Positions 37,565 to 46,263 of a stretch of 46,975 nt of DNA are shown one piece after another. Location of the stretch: assembly GCF_964229645.1 (NCBI RefSeq), contig NZ_CAXREX010000241.1, positions 1 to 46,975 of the forward strand, read 5' to 3'. Both the position numbers and the translations under genes were made by a program. Source of the DNA: Nioella sp964229645 (GTDB lineage Bacteria > Pseudomonadota > Alphaproteobacteria > Rhodobacterales > Rhodobacteraceae). The notes beneath the pieces were generated by a model. That model had not been told where the DNA came from. It did not search any database and was given only the letters and a program-made list of their open reading frames with translations. How positions within the stretch are numbered: position 1 is the stretch's first letter; every line of letters starts with the position of its first letter.

Positions 37565-38547
37565 CAGGGAAGGATCGGCAGGCGACGCGCCACCCATAAC
37601 CACGCAGGCGCAAGCAGCAGCGTTACAGCGAGCGTCATGACCGTCAGCGCCAGCGGCCCTGCCCCGGTCAGTTCCCGCAAGGGCAACAGGTAAAGCGGGT
37701 GACTTAGGTAGACGACCATCGACAGCTTGCGCGGATCAAACCCTGGCAGCACCAACGGCAGATCGCGTACGGCAATGAACAGGACAGGCGTCAGCACAAA
37801 GGCAGAAACCGTCAGGTCAAAAAAACCATTGGGGTCGAACAGTCTGAATTCCAGAAAGCATTCCCCCCCGAGAAACAGGAAGCCCGCCGCAAGGACGGCC
37901 AGCCTGACCAGTGCGGGCTGGCCTACCAAGGGCTCTCGCCGCCGGATCAGCAGGCCGAGCGCCAGATAGGGAAAGCCGTAGAACAGGAAATTCCGGGTCA
38001 GAACCAGCAGGTCGTAAGGGCTGTCGAAGGCATTGAGGTCGAGCAACAGGTTTTCCGCGTATTGCAGGGCAGAGCCGACGAGGAAGAGCGCAAACGCAGC
38101 CCAGAACAAGACCCCGTCCCGCAGATTGCGCATCACGTAAAGCAGTGCCATGCCACCCAACAGGGCGGGCAGATACCACAGGTGAAAGAAGCCAAAGAAC
38201 AGCGTCAGAGCGATCCGGTAGGGTGTGACGGCCTGGTAGAATAGCAGGAAAGGCAGATAAATCAGCGTCCAGGCCAGGTAGATATGTCCCACCCGCCACA
38301 ACCAGGGCGCAAGGCCCGCCCGCATCTGGCGTTCGAAGAAATAGCCGGTGGTCAGCAGGAAGAAGGGCACGATGATCCGTGCCAGGCCATTGTTGAAAAA
38401 GAAATGTGCCCAGTCTCCGACTGCCTGGAACGTGGCGCAATGGGCAAGCACAACGCACAAGGCCAGCACCAACCTTGCCAGGTCGATGCCGCCATAGCGG
38501 GCCCCGGTCGAAGCGGCCGCATTCCCATGCGTCCCTAAACTCGCCAC
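37564..38547 (-). CDS. Acyltransferase-3 family membrane protein
   Basis: A 327-residue polytopic protein (about ten helices) of the acyltransferase-3 family, which O-acylates cell-surface polysaccharides, peptidoglycan or small molecules. The signature IDLARLVLALCVVLAHC (about 20-36, with the catalytic-type His36) opens the protein, followed by PFFLLTTGYFFERQM. Acceptor and donor are unknown. Translation starts with GTG 38547. It is divergent from mreB, separated by 291 bases; a cell-envelope role would fit this neighbourhood but is only an inference. Confidence 0.88.
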   Translation of the reverse strand: MASLGTHGNAAASTGARYGGIDLARLVLALCVVLAHCATFQAVGDWAHFFFNNGLARIIVPFFLLTTGYFFERQMRAGLAPWLWRVGHIYLAWTLIYLPFLLFYQAVTPYRIALTLFFGFFHLWYLPALLGGMALLYVMRNLRDGVLFWAAFALFLVGSALQYAENLLLDLNAFDSPYDLLVLTRNFLFYGFPYLALGLLIRRREPLVGQPALVRLAVLAAGFLFLGGECFLEFRLFDPNGFFDLTVSAFVLTPVLFIAVRDLPLVLPGFDPRKLSMVVYLSHPLYLLPLRELTGAGPLALTVMTLAVTLLLAPAWLWVARRLPILP

Positions 38548-38716
38548 TCCACAGACCCTGATACTGTTACAAAAACGCTCACCTTCGTTCCTCTAGCGCG
38601 ATCCAGTGTGCAAACTAAACCTTTTTCGCCATGACGACTGACTATTGCCCGGTCGCGAACCCCGCTTCCGCAATCGACAACTGGCGAAAATGCGCTGATT
38701 TCTTCGCCGCCAAGGC

Positions 38717-38746
38717 TTTACCTAAGACCCTGCCACTGACTATATG
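38717..38746 (+). promoter_or_regulatory. mreB: Candidate promoter of the mre operon
   Basis: TTTACC (38717-38722), an 18-base spacer and TATATG (38741-38746) lie about 93 bases before mreB. With -35 read one base later (TTACCT) the spacer is 17. The rest of the gap 38548-38838 holds no gene or strong hairpin. Confidence 0.45.
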
Positions 38747-38838
38747 CGATGCGTTCAGCGCGGCTGACGGGCCCTGAGTCCCTGCCCCGCGAACGCGACA
38801 ATGGACACGAAACGCACCAGAGCAGGATTCACCCCGAA

Positions 38839-39879
38839 ATGGCCGGACTTTTTGGCAGCCTTTTTTCAGCGGACATGGCCATCGACCTGGGCACCGCGAA
38901 CACGCTGGTCTACGTCAAGGGCAAGGGCGTGATCCTCAACGAACCCTCGGTGGTGGCCTACCAGGTCAAGGACGGGGTCAAGAAGGCTCTGGCCTTTGGC
39001 GAGGACGCCAAGCTGATGCTTGGCCGGACACCGGGCAGCATCCAGGCCATCCGGCCGATGCGCGAAGGGGTGATCGCCGACTTCGACGTGGCCGAAGAGA
39101 TGATCAAGCACTTCATCCGCAAGGTCCACAAGCGCACTACGTTCACCAAGCCCAAGATCATCGTCTGCGTGCCCCATGGCGCGACCCCGGTGGAAAAGCG
39201 GGCCATTCGCCAGTCGGTTCTGTCGGCAGGGGCCCGCAAGGCGGGGCTGATCGCAGAACCCATTGCCGCAGCCATCGGGGCAGGCATGCCCATCACCGAC
39301 CCGACCGGGTCGATGGTCGTGGATATCGGCGGCGGGACGACCGAAGTGGCGGTTCTGTCGCTGGCCGACATTGTCTATGCCCGCTCGGTCCGCGTCGGGG
39401 GTGACCGCATGGACGAAGCAATCATCAGCTACCTGCGCCGCCAGCAGAACCTTCTGATCGGGGAAGCCACGGCAGAGCGCATCAAGACGTCGATCGGCAC
39501 TGCGCGCATGCCCGATGACGGACGCGGCGCGTCGATGCAGATCCGGGGGCGCGACCTGTTGAACGGCGTTCCCAAGGAAACCGAGATCAGCCAGGCCCAG
39601 GTGGCCGAGGCACTGGCCGAACCCGTGCAGCAGATCTGCGAGGCGGTCATGGGCGCGCTGGAAGCGACCCCGCCCGACCTGGCGGCGGATATCGTCGATC
39701 GTGGCGTAATGCTGACCGGGGGCGGCGCGCTTCTGGGTGAACTTGACCTGGCGCTGCGCGAACAGACCGGGCTGGCGATTTCTGTCGCCGATGAAAGCCT
39801 CAACTGCGTGGCGCTCGGCACCGGCAAGGCGCTCGAATACGAAAACCTCCTGCGTCACGCAATCGACTACGAAAGCTGA
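38839..39879 (+). CDS. mreB: Rod shape-determining protein MreB
   Basis: The 346-residue bacterial actin positions the elongasome beneath the inner membrane. Phosphate-1 AIDLGTANTLVYVKGKG, the connect and phosphate-2 motif VVDIGGGTTEVAVLS, and the adenosine motif GVMLTGGGALL are intact. The short N-terminal MAGLFGSLFS could serve as an amphipathic membrane anchor. ATG 38839 is chosen; in-frame codons back to 38749 lack conservation and would overlap the promoter. It is the first gene of the mreB-mreC-mreD-mrdA-rodA operon and indicates a rod-shaped cell. Confidence 0.97.
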   Translation: MAGLFGSLFSADMAIDLGTANTLVYVKGKGVILNEPSVVAYQVKDGVKKALAFGEDAKLMLGRTPGSIQAIRPMREGVIADFDVAEEMIKHFIRKVHKRTTFTKPKIIVCVPHGATPVEKRAIRQSVLSAGARKAGLIAEPIAAAIGAGMPITDPTGSMVVDIGGGTTEVAVLSLADIVYARSVRVGGDRMDEAIISYLRRQQNLLIGEATAERIKTSIGTARMPDDGRGASMQIRGRDLLNGVPKETEISQAQVAEALAEPVQQICEAVMGALEATPPDLAADIVDRGVMLTGGGALLGELDLALREQTGLAISVADESLNCVALGTGKALEYENLLRHAIDYES

Positions 39880-39881
39880 CC

Positions 39882-39899
39882 GGCCGCCCTCGCGCGGCC
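39882..39899 (+). repeat. Hairpin between mreB and mreC
   Basis: GGCCGC (39882-39887) and GCGGCC (39894-39899) form a 6-bp stem with a 6-base loop in the 36-base gap. There is no U-tract. It may help mreB mRNA outlast the rest of the operon message; this is inference. Confidence 0.5.
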
Positions 39900-39915
39900 C
39901 GACCCGAAGGACTGA

Positions 39916-40857
39916 ATGGCCAAAGAGCGCGCAGACAGCAGCCATATCCGACCCGTCCGGCGCCTGCTGCTGGCGGTGCTTCTGCTATGTCTTGCCGTCC
40001 TGGTCCTGATCTGGCGCATCGACAACCCGCGCGTGGAACGGCTGCGCGGCGCCATTACCGACCGCATCGTGCCCAATCTTGAATGGGTCATGGCCCCGGT
40101 GACTGCCGCGGGACGGATGATCGACGACTTCCAGTCCTATACCCGCCTCTACCAGCAAAACGAGGAACTGCGGCGCGAGTTGCAGCAGATGCGCGCCTGG
40201 CGCGAAGCCGCACTGCAACTGGAGCAGGAAAACGCCCGGCTGCTCGACCTGAACCGGGTGCAGCTCGACCCGGAACTGACCTTCGTCACCGGCCTTGTGC
40301 TGGCCGATAGCGGCAGCCCCTTCCGGCGGTCCGTCCTGCTCAATGTCGGTGAGCGAGACGGAATCCTAGACGGATGGGCGACGATGGACGGGCTTGGCGT
40401 GGTGGGGCGCATATCGGGTGTTTCGCGCAACACTTCGCGGGTTCTGCTGCTGACCGATGCTGCCAGCCGCATCCCGGTGACGGTGATGCCGTCAAATCAG
40501 CAGGCGCTGCTGATGGGCGACAACAGCGGGCAGCCGCTGCTGGAGTTTCTCGAACAGCCCGAAGATATCTCTCCCGGAGACCGGATCATCACATCGGGCG
40601 ATGGCGGTGTCTTTCCGCCCGGCCTGTTGATTGGCCACGTTGTCGTTGACCGTGATGGGCGCCTGCGCGCGCGGCCATCGGCCGACTTCTCGCGCCTGAA
40701 CTTCCTGCGTGTCATGCGCAGCCATCCCGGGTCGTCGCTGTCGGACCCCGGCGGGTTGATCGGGCCGCCCTGGCCGCTGCCATCGGACGACCTGACCCAA
40801 CCCACGCTGGAGGAGGCCGAGGAACTGGCCGTTGAGGCGGAGGCCACAGATGGGTGA
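39916..40857 (+). CDS. mreC: Cell shape protein MreC
   Basis: This 313-residue bitopic protein has a basic cytoplasmic tail, one helix (about 18-33), a periplasmic coiled coil (about 75-110, rich in Gln/Glu/Leu: YQQNEELRREL) and the double beta-barrel MreC core, including SPFRRSVLLNVGERDGI and RIITSGDGGVFPPGLLIG. MreC links MreB to PBP2 and activates synthesis. AAGGA lies 4 bases before ATG 39916. An acidic C-terminal tail follows the core. mreD starts within the end of mreC (8-nt overlap). Confidence 0.95.
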   Translation: MAKERADSSHIRPVRRLLLAVLLLCLAVLVLIWRIDNPRVERLRGAITDRIVPNLEWVMAPVTAAGRMIDDFQSYTRLYQQNEELRRELQQMRAWREAALQLEQENARLLDLNRVQLDPELTFVTGLVLADSGSPFRRSVLLNVGERDGILDGWATMDGLGVVGRISGVSRNTSRVLLLTDAASRIPVTVMPSNQQALLMGDNSGQPLLEFLEQPEDISPGDRIITSGDGGVFPPGLLIGHVVVDRDGRLRARPSADFSRLNFLRVMRSHPGSSLSDPGGLIGPPWPLPSDDLTQPTLEEAEELAVEAEATDG

Positions 40858-41383
40858 CGAGTTTCAGCGTCGCCTCTGGGGCTTCCGGACGGTCTACCTG
40901 CTTTTCGGCCTGTCCGTGATCTTCTTCCGCATCCTGCCGCTGGAAACCGGCACTCCCGGCCTGCCCGGACCCGATTTCATCCTCTGTGTCACTCTGGCCT
41001 GGATCTTGCGCCAGCCCGGCTCCGTTCCACTTTGGGCGATCCTTTTCCTCTTCCTTTTGAGCGATTTTCTGCTGCAACGCCCGCCGGGGCTTTGGACAGG
41101 GTTGGCCGTGGTCGCGACCGAGACCCTTCGCAACCGCCGCACAGGGATTGCAGAGACCCCATTTCTCTTTGAATGGGCGGTTGTAGCCGGAACGATCCTT
41201 GCCATGGTCATGTGCCAGCGGGTGATCCTGTGGGTGTTGGTTGCCGACCAGCCGAGCCTCGGCCTGTCGCTGATGGAGGGGCTTGCCACGATCGTGATCT
41301 ACCCGCTCGTCGTCATCCTCTCGAAATTCATACTGGGAATGGATAAATTGCCCGCTGTCGACCTGGAGAGCGGCAAGCCATGA
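40850..41383 (+). CDS. mreD: Rod shape-determining protein MreD
   Basis: The 177-residue membrane protein has about five helices and is typical of MreD by size, hydrophobicity and position, since the sequence of this family is poorly conserved. Recognisable segments are LPGPDFILCVTLAWILR and FLLSDFLLQRPPGLWT, the latter a family-like Pro/Gly stretch. ATG 40850 lies inside the last codons of mreC; the ORF could extend back to 40832 but the overlap then grows. The stop overlaps mrdA (ATGA). Confidence 0.9.
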   Translation: MGDEFQRRLWGFRTVYLLFGLSVIFFRILPLETGTPGLPGPDFILCVTLAWILRQPGSVPLWAILFLFLLSDFLLQRPPGLWTGLAVVATETLRNRRTGIAETPFLFEWAVVAGTILAMVMCQRVILWVLVADQPSLGLSLMEGLATIVIYPLVVILSKFILGMDKLPAVDLESGKP

Positions 41384-43326
41384 AACGCACGCAGAAAGAG
41401 GCCGAGGAAAGCGCCCGCCGCATTTCGCGACGCTCCATGGTCGTGGGCGGGCTGATGCTGACCACCGGGGCGATCCTGGCAGCACGGATGCGCTACCTTC
41501 AGGTCGAGCGCGCCAGCGACTTCCGCCTGCTGGCTGAAGAAAACAGGATCAACATCCAGTTGCTGCCTCCGGCCCGGGGCCTGATCTATGATCGGCAGGG
41601 CCGTATCCTGGCCGATAACGAGCAGAATTACTCGGTCGTCATGGTGCGCGAGAATGTCGACGATATCGACGCCGTGCTCGACCGACTATCGCGGATCATC
41701 AACATCGACATGGCGGCGCTCGCGCGGGCGCGCGAGGAGATGATGGCCCGCGCGCCGCATGTGCGTGTCACGATTGCCGACCGGCTGAGCTGGGAAGAGT
41801 TTTCCTCGGTCGCCGTGAATGCCCCTGCCCTGCCCGGCATCACCCCCGAGGTGGGCCTTTCCCGGGTCTACCCGCTTGGCGCGGACTTCGCCCATGTTGT
41901 GGGCTATGTGGGTCCGGTTTCGGACTACTACCTTGAATCGACCGGCGACACCGACCCGGTTCTGCAAACCCCCGACTTCCAGGTTGGCCGTTACGCCGTC
42001 GAAGCTCGGATGGAGCAAGAGCTGCGCGGGGAAGCTGGCAACCAGTGGGTCGAGGTCAACGCCGCGGGCCGGGTGATGCGCGAACTTGACCGCGAAGAGC
42101 CCGAGCCCGGCGATGACGTGCAACTGACCATCGACACCGGGTTGCAGAACTACACGCAGGCGCGCCTTGCGGGGGAGAGCGCCTCGGCGGTCGTGATGGA
42201 GATCGAGACGGGCGAAGTGCTGGCGCTGGCCTCTGCGCCCTCTTTCGACCCCAACCTGTTCGTGAGGGGTATCTCGGTCGCGGACTATGGCAGCCTGACC
42301 GACGACCCCTACCGCCCGCTTGCCAGCAAGACCGTGCAGGGGCTCTACCCACCCGGATCGACTTTCAAGATGATCACCGCGCTGGCCGGATTGGAGGCAG
42401 GGGTGATCGAAGCCGATGAAACCATTACCTGCAACGGCTTCGTCGAACTGGGCACCCGGCGTTTCCACTGCTGGCGTCGGGGTGGGCATGGGCGGATGGA
42501 TATGGTCGATGGCATCGCCGAGTCCTGCGACGTCTATTACTACGATCTGGCCCAGAGGGTCGGGATCGAGGCGATTGCCGCCATGGCCCGCCGGTTCGGT
42601 CTTGGCGAGCGGCACGAGCTGCCCTTGTCCGGCGTTTCAGAGGGGCTCATCCCCACCCGCGAATGGAAGCGCGAAAACCGCGGCGCGGACTGGGTGGTTG
42701 GCGACACGCTCAACGCCTCGATCGGTCAGGGCTACGTGCTGAACTCCCCGCTGCAGCTGGCCGTCATGACCAGCCGGCTTGCGTCCGGGCGCATGATCCA
42801 GCCGCAGCTCGTGCGCACGATCAACGGCGTCGATCAACGCCAGCGGGACTTCGAAGACATTGCGATTTCAGCGGACCACCTTGCCGTGATCCGTCAGGGG
42901 ATGTGGAACGTGACAAACTTCCGCCGTGGCACGGCCTTCGGGGCACGGTCGATCGAGGAAGGCTACGAGATCGCAGGCAAGACCGGCACCAGTCAGGTCC
43001 GCAACATCACGGCGGCCGAACGCGAATCCGGCGTGACACGTAACGAAGACCTGCCCTGGGAACGGCGCGACCACGCGCTCTTCGTCGGCTATGCCCCCGC
43101 CGACAACCCGCGCTATGCGGTCAGTGTCGTGGTTGAACATGGTGGTGGCGGGTCCGCCGTGGCCGCCCCGATTGCCCGCGATATCCTGTTGCGCGCCATG
43201 TATGGCGAGGTCCCGCCTTTGGAGGCCTACCCGGTTGGCCAACGCCGCGACATCGAGGAAATGCATGACACCATGCAGCTTCTGGCCCCCGAGGACGACG
43301 AGCAGACAGGGCGGATCAGAGCATGA
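41380..43326 (+). CDS. mrdA: Penicillin-binding protein 2 (peptidoglycan transpeptidase)
   Basis: The 648-residue class B PBP crosslinks peptidoglycan during elongation. A basic N-terminus and a single helix (about 20-36) anchor it. The pedestal/dimerisation domain includes LLPPARGLIYDRQGRILADN. The transpeptidase domain has Ser327-x-x-Lys330 (PPGSTFK), the SxN-equivalent Ser382-Cys-Asp (ESCDVYYYD), and the KTG triad at Lys534 (AGKTGTSQ). The SCD variant is usual for PBP2. It is coupled to mreD and rodA by ATGA overlaps and works with RodA glycosyltransferase as one complex. Length is normal. Confidence 0.97.
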   Translation: MKRTQKEAEESARRISRRSMVVGGLMLTTGAILAARMRYLQVERASDFRLLAEENRINIQLLPPARGLIYDRQGRILADNEQNYSVVMVRENVDDIDAVLDRLSRIINIDMAALARAREEMMARAPHVRVTIADRLSWEEFSSVAVNAPALPGITPEVGLSRVYPLGADFAHVVGYVGPVSDYYLESTGDTDPVLQTPDFQVGRYAVEARMEQELRGEAGNQWVEVNAAGRVMRELDREEPEPGDDVQLTIDTGLQNYTQARLAGESASAVVMEIETGEVLALASAPSFDPNLFVRGISVADYGSLTDDPYRPLASKTVQGLYPPGSTFKMITALAGLEAGVIEADETITCNGFVELGTRRFHCWRRGGHGRMDMVDGIAESCDVYYYDLAQRVGIEAIAAMARRFGLGERHELPLSGVSEGLIPTREWKRENRGADWVVGDTLNASIGQGYVLNSPLQLAVMTSRLASGRMIQPQLVRTINGVDQRQRDFEDIAISADHLAVIRQGMWNVTNFRRGTAFGARSIEEGYEIAGKTGTSQVRNITAAERESGVTRNEDLPWERRDHALFVGYAPADNPRYAVSVVVEHGGGGSAVAAPIARDILLRAMYGEVPPLEAYPVGQRRDIEEMHDTMQLLAPEDDEQTGRIRA

Positions 43327-44462
43327 GTTTCCTGGAATACACCCAGAAGGCCACGCCGACCGGCCTGCGTAAGGTTCTCCACATGAACTGGGCCCTGATC
43401 TTGCTGGTGACCAGCGTGGCCTGCGTGGGCTTCCTGATGCTCTATTCGGTTGCGGGCGGGTCCATGCGGCCCTGGGCGGCGCCGCAGATGCAGCGTTTTA
43501 CCCTCGGTTTCTTCGCCATGCTGATCGTGGCCTTCACCCCGATCTGGTTCTGGCGCAACGTCTCGGCGGTCGCCTACGGCCTGTCGCTTGTCCTGCTTCT
43601 TGTGGTGGAGTTTTTCGGCTCTGTCGGGATGGGTGCACAGCGCTGGATCGACCTTGGCTTCATGCGGCTGCAGCCTTCGGAGTTGACCAAGATCACCCTG
43701 GTCATGCTGCTGGCCGCCTATTACGACTGGCTGGATATCCGCAAAGTTTCGCACCCGCTTTATGTTGCAATCCCGGTTGCGATGATCCTGGTGCCGACCT
43801 TCCTGACCTTCATCCAGCCCGACCTTGGCACCGCGCTGCTGCTGCTGATCGGGGGCGGGGCCGTCATGTTCCTGGCCGGGGTTCACTGGGCCTATTTCGC
43901 CGCCGTGATCGCAGCGGGGGGCGGCGTGGTGACGGCGGTTTTCACCTCTCGCGGGACGCCCTGGCAGCTGTTGCAGGACTACCAGTACCGGCGCATCGAC
44001 ACCTTCCTTGATCCGTCCTCGGACCCGCTTGGCGCGGGATATCACATCACCCAGAGCCAGATCGCTCTTGGCTCGGGCGGCTGGACCGGGCGCGGTTTCA
44101 TGCAAGGCACCCAGTCGAGCCTGAACTTCCTGCCCGAGAAGCACACCGACTTCATCTTCACGACACTGGCCGAAGAGTTCGGCTTCATCGGGGCTATCTC
44201 TCTTCTGGGGCTATACCTGCTGATCCTGCTGTTTTGCGTCGTCACGGCGATGCAGACCAAGGATCGTTTCGCTTCACTTGTGACGCTCGGGGTCGCTGTG
44301 ACCTTCTTCCTTTACTTTGCGATCAACATGGCGATGGTCATGGGGCTGGCCCCCGTGGTGGGCGTTCCGTTGCCATTGGTCAGTTACGGTGGCTCGGCCA
44401 TGCTGGTTCTGATGGTCGCGTTCGGCCTCGTGCAATCGGCCCATATCCATCGCCCCCGCTGA
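43323..44462 (+). CDS. rodA: Peptidoglycan glycosyltransferase RodA
   Basis: The 379-residue SEDS-family polymerase has about ten helices. Signature regions are GAQRWIDLGFMRLQPSELTKI, TFIQPDLGTALLLLIGGGA (with the Asp proposed to be catalytic) and, near the end, VPLPLVSYGGSAMLVLM. It polymerises glycan strands from lipid II in partnership with the PBP2 encoded just upstream. The start overlaps the mrdA stop (ATGA). It closes the operon; ghrA follows after 12 bases and may be read through. Confidence 0.97.
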   Translation: MSFLEYTQKATPTGLRKVLHMNWALILLVTSVACVGFLMLYSVAGGSMRPWAAPQMQRFTLGFFAMLIVAFTPIWFWRNVSAVAYGLSLVLLLVVEFFGSVGMGAQRWIDLGFMRLQPSELTKITLVMLLAAYYDWLDIRKVSHPLYVAIPVAMILVPTFLTFIQPDLGTALLLLIGGGAVMFLAGVHWAYFAAVIAAGGGVVTAVFTSRGTPWQLLQDYQYRRIDTFLDPSSDPLGAGYHITQSQIALGSGGWTGRGFMQGTQSSLNFLPEKHTDFIFTTLAEEFGFIGAISLLGLYLLILLFCVVTAMQTKDRFASLVTLGVAVTFFLYFAINMAMVMGLAPVVGVPLPLVSYGGSAMLVLMVAFGLVQSAHIHRPR

Positions 44463-44474
44463 AGGACTTCCTGA

Positions 44475-45407
44475 ATGCTGACGATCCTCTTTGCCGCCCG
44501 GCCCGAACGCTGGCCGATGTACGAAACCCCTCTGAAGCGCGCCCTCGAAGCGAGCGGGGTCGGCCCCTTCCGACTGGTGACCAAGGCACCGCCCGAAGAG
44601 GTCGATTACATCGTCTATGCCCCCAACAGCGACGTGCAGGACTTTTCGGACTTTCCCCGGCTCAAGGCTGTGCTGAGCCTTTGGGCGGGGGTCGAAACCA
44701 TCGTGGGCAATCCCACCTTGAAGGTTCCGCTGACGCGTATGGTGGATGCGGGCCTGCGCGAAGGGATGCGGGAGTGGGTCACTGGCCACGTGTTACGGCA
44801 CCATCTGGGGATGGACGCGCATATCAAGGGGGCACCCGGGATCTGGGCCCCGACGGTGCCTCCGCTCGCAAGGGATCGCACGGTGGCAATCCTGGGAATG
44901 GGGGCGCTAGGGAGCGCCTGCGCCGAGGCACTTCTGGCGCTTGGCTTCAACGTCACGGGCTGGAGCCGAAGCCCGAAATCCGTGCCAGGCGTGACCTGCT
45001 TTCATGGGGCCACGGGTCTGGACACCTGCCTGTCGACCGCCGAGATCGTGGTTTTGCTGCTCCCCAACACGCCCGCGACCGAGAACACCCTGAATGCCAG
45101 AACGCTGGCCTTGCTGCCGCGCGGGGCCTTCATCATCAACCCTGGTCGCGGCCCGCTGATCGACGACAGCGCATTGTTGTCGGCCCTCGATACCGGGCAG
45201 GTGGCCCATGCCACGCTGGATGTCTTCCGGATCGAGCCGCTGCCGGAGGCCCATCCGTTCTGGACGCATCCGGGCGTGACCGTCACCCCGCATATCGCGT
45301 CGGAAACCCGCCCCGGGACCGCGTCGGAGGTCGTGGCGGAAAACATCCGTCGCAACGAAGCCGGCGAGCCGCTGCTACATCTCGTGGATCGCTCCGCCGG
45401 ATACTAA
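44475..45407 (+). CDS. ghrA: Glyoxylate/hydroxypyruvate reductase A-like dehydrogenase
   Basis: This 310-residue member of the D-isomer-specific 2-hydroxyacid dehydrogenase family reduces glyoxylate or hydroxypyruvate with NAD(P)H. It has the nucleotide-binding ILGMGALGSACAEALLALGF, the conserved arginine in NPGRGPLID, Glu in FRIEPLPEAHPFW, and the catalytic histidine in TPHIASETRP. The segment GWSRSPKS after the Rossmann strand favours NADPH, as in GhrA. AAGGA is 8 bases before ATG 44475. It sits directly behind rodA, but a functional link to wall synthesis is not evident. The region 45408-45474 after it has only a 14-bp palindrome. Confidence 0.9.
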   Translation: MLTILFAARPERWPMYETPLKRALEASGVGPFRLVTKAPPEEVDYIVYAPNSDVQDFSDFPRLKAVLSLWAGVETIVGNPTLKVPLTRMVDAGLREGMREWVTGHVLRHHLGMDAHIKGAPGIWAPTVPPLARDRTVAILGMGALGSACAEALLALGFNVTGWSRSPKSVPGVTCFHGATGLDTCLSTAEIVVLLLPNTPATENTLNARTLALLPRGAFIINPGRGPLIDDSALLSALDTGQVAHATLDVFRIEPLPEAHPFWTHPGVTVTPHIASETRPGTASEVVAENIRRNEAGEPLLHLVDRSAGY

Positions 45408-45418
45408 GACGGGGTGCC

Positions 45419-45432
45419 GCCCGTGCACGGGC
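45419..45432. repeat. Perfect 14-bp palindrome between ghrA and sseB
   Basis: GCCCGTGCACGGGC lies in the 67-base gap between the convergent ghrA and sseB genes. There is no U-tract on either side, so terminator activity is doubtful. Confidence 0.4.
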
Positions 45433-45474
45433 CATGTGGGTGTATGCGCCTTGAGCGGCGAAACCGGTTGGATG

Positions 45475-46263
45475 TCAGCGCAGTTTCGGGGGCATGTCCG
45501 GGTCCATCCCGGGGGCACTGCCCGGCACATGGTCGGCTTTCGCGGGTTCCGGCAGGTCGAATCGCAGACCTGTCTTTGCAAGCTTGGCGCAGACAGGGTC
45601 TGATGCCCGGAAGAAGCCCACATCCATGACGCCTGCCTCGATGCCCGAGAAGGTCAGCGCCTCGCCTGCCGCGCGGGCAAGTGCCGACTCTGCGCCGGGA
45701 ACCGGATCGACGAAGGCCAGCAAGTGGGATTTTCTACCGCCCGCATAGGTCACCGCCGAGAGGTAGGCCAGGCGTGCCAGGCCGCCCGCGGTGGCCAGCT
45801 TGGTATCCAGGGCCGTGATCAGTGCCTCTGGCAATCCGGACGGAGGCGCGATTGCCTCGGGGGTTTCCTCCACTTCCTCCGGCGCCTCCGAAAGCGTGTC
45901 AGCCAACCAGTCGACGGCCTCTGCCGGGATCAGGATCGAAGAGGGCGCGCCAGGGTTGACCGCAAGGCCTATCCCCTGGCTGGACAGCATGGCGGCAAGC
46001 CCCCGTCCCGACAGAACGGCGTAGGGCGCCGTGCCTTCCGCGAAGTCTGCCAACCGCTCCTCGCTGTCGAACACCAGAACGAAGCTCTGATCCTCGACCG
46101 GAAAGATGCGTGGCGTGATCTGGTCGCCCCCCGGTTCCCCCTCAAGGGCGAGAAAAAGCTCGCTGTCGGCCAGGCGCTCGTAGAACCGCAGGCGCACTGC
46201 ATCGTCCTGGGGCGCGGCCTCCATCGCAGCATGGGCCGCATCGAGCGGGGTCATCTCGGTCAT
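45475..46263 (-). CDS. SseB-family protein
   Basis: The 262-residue protein has the N-terminal SseB domain (about 1-120: LRFYERLADSELFLALEG, a FPVEDQSFVLVFDSEERLADF strand region and YAVLSGRGLAAMLSSQGIGLAVNPG). A Glu/Pro-rich linker leads to a second alpha-beta part (about 145-240) like the SseB C-terminal domain. The family is known from enterobacterial enhanced-serine-sensitivity proteins; its role in alphaproteobacteria is unclear. The start overlaps the stop of the upstream uracil-DNA-glycosylase-like gene (ATGA), so the two form a small operon. Confidence 0.87.
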   Translation of the reverse strand: MTEMTPLDAAHAAMEAAPQDDAVRLRFYERLADSELFLALEGEPGGDQITPRIFPVEDQSFVLVFDSEERLADFAEGTAPYAVLSGRGLAAMLSSQGIGLAVNPGAPSSILIPAEAVDWLADTLSEAPEEVEETPEAIAPPSGLPEALITALDTKLATAGGLARLAYLSAVTYAGGRKSHLLAFVDPVPGAESALARAAGEALTFSGIEAGVMDVGFFRASDPVCAKLAKTGLRFDLPEPAKADHVPGSAPGMDPDMPPKLR

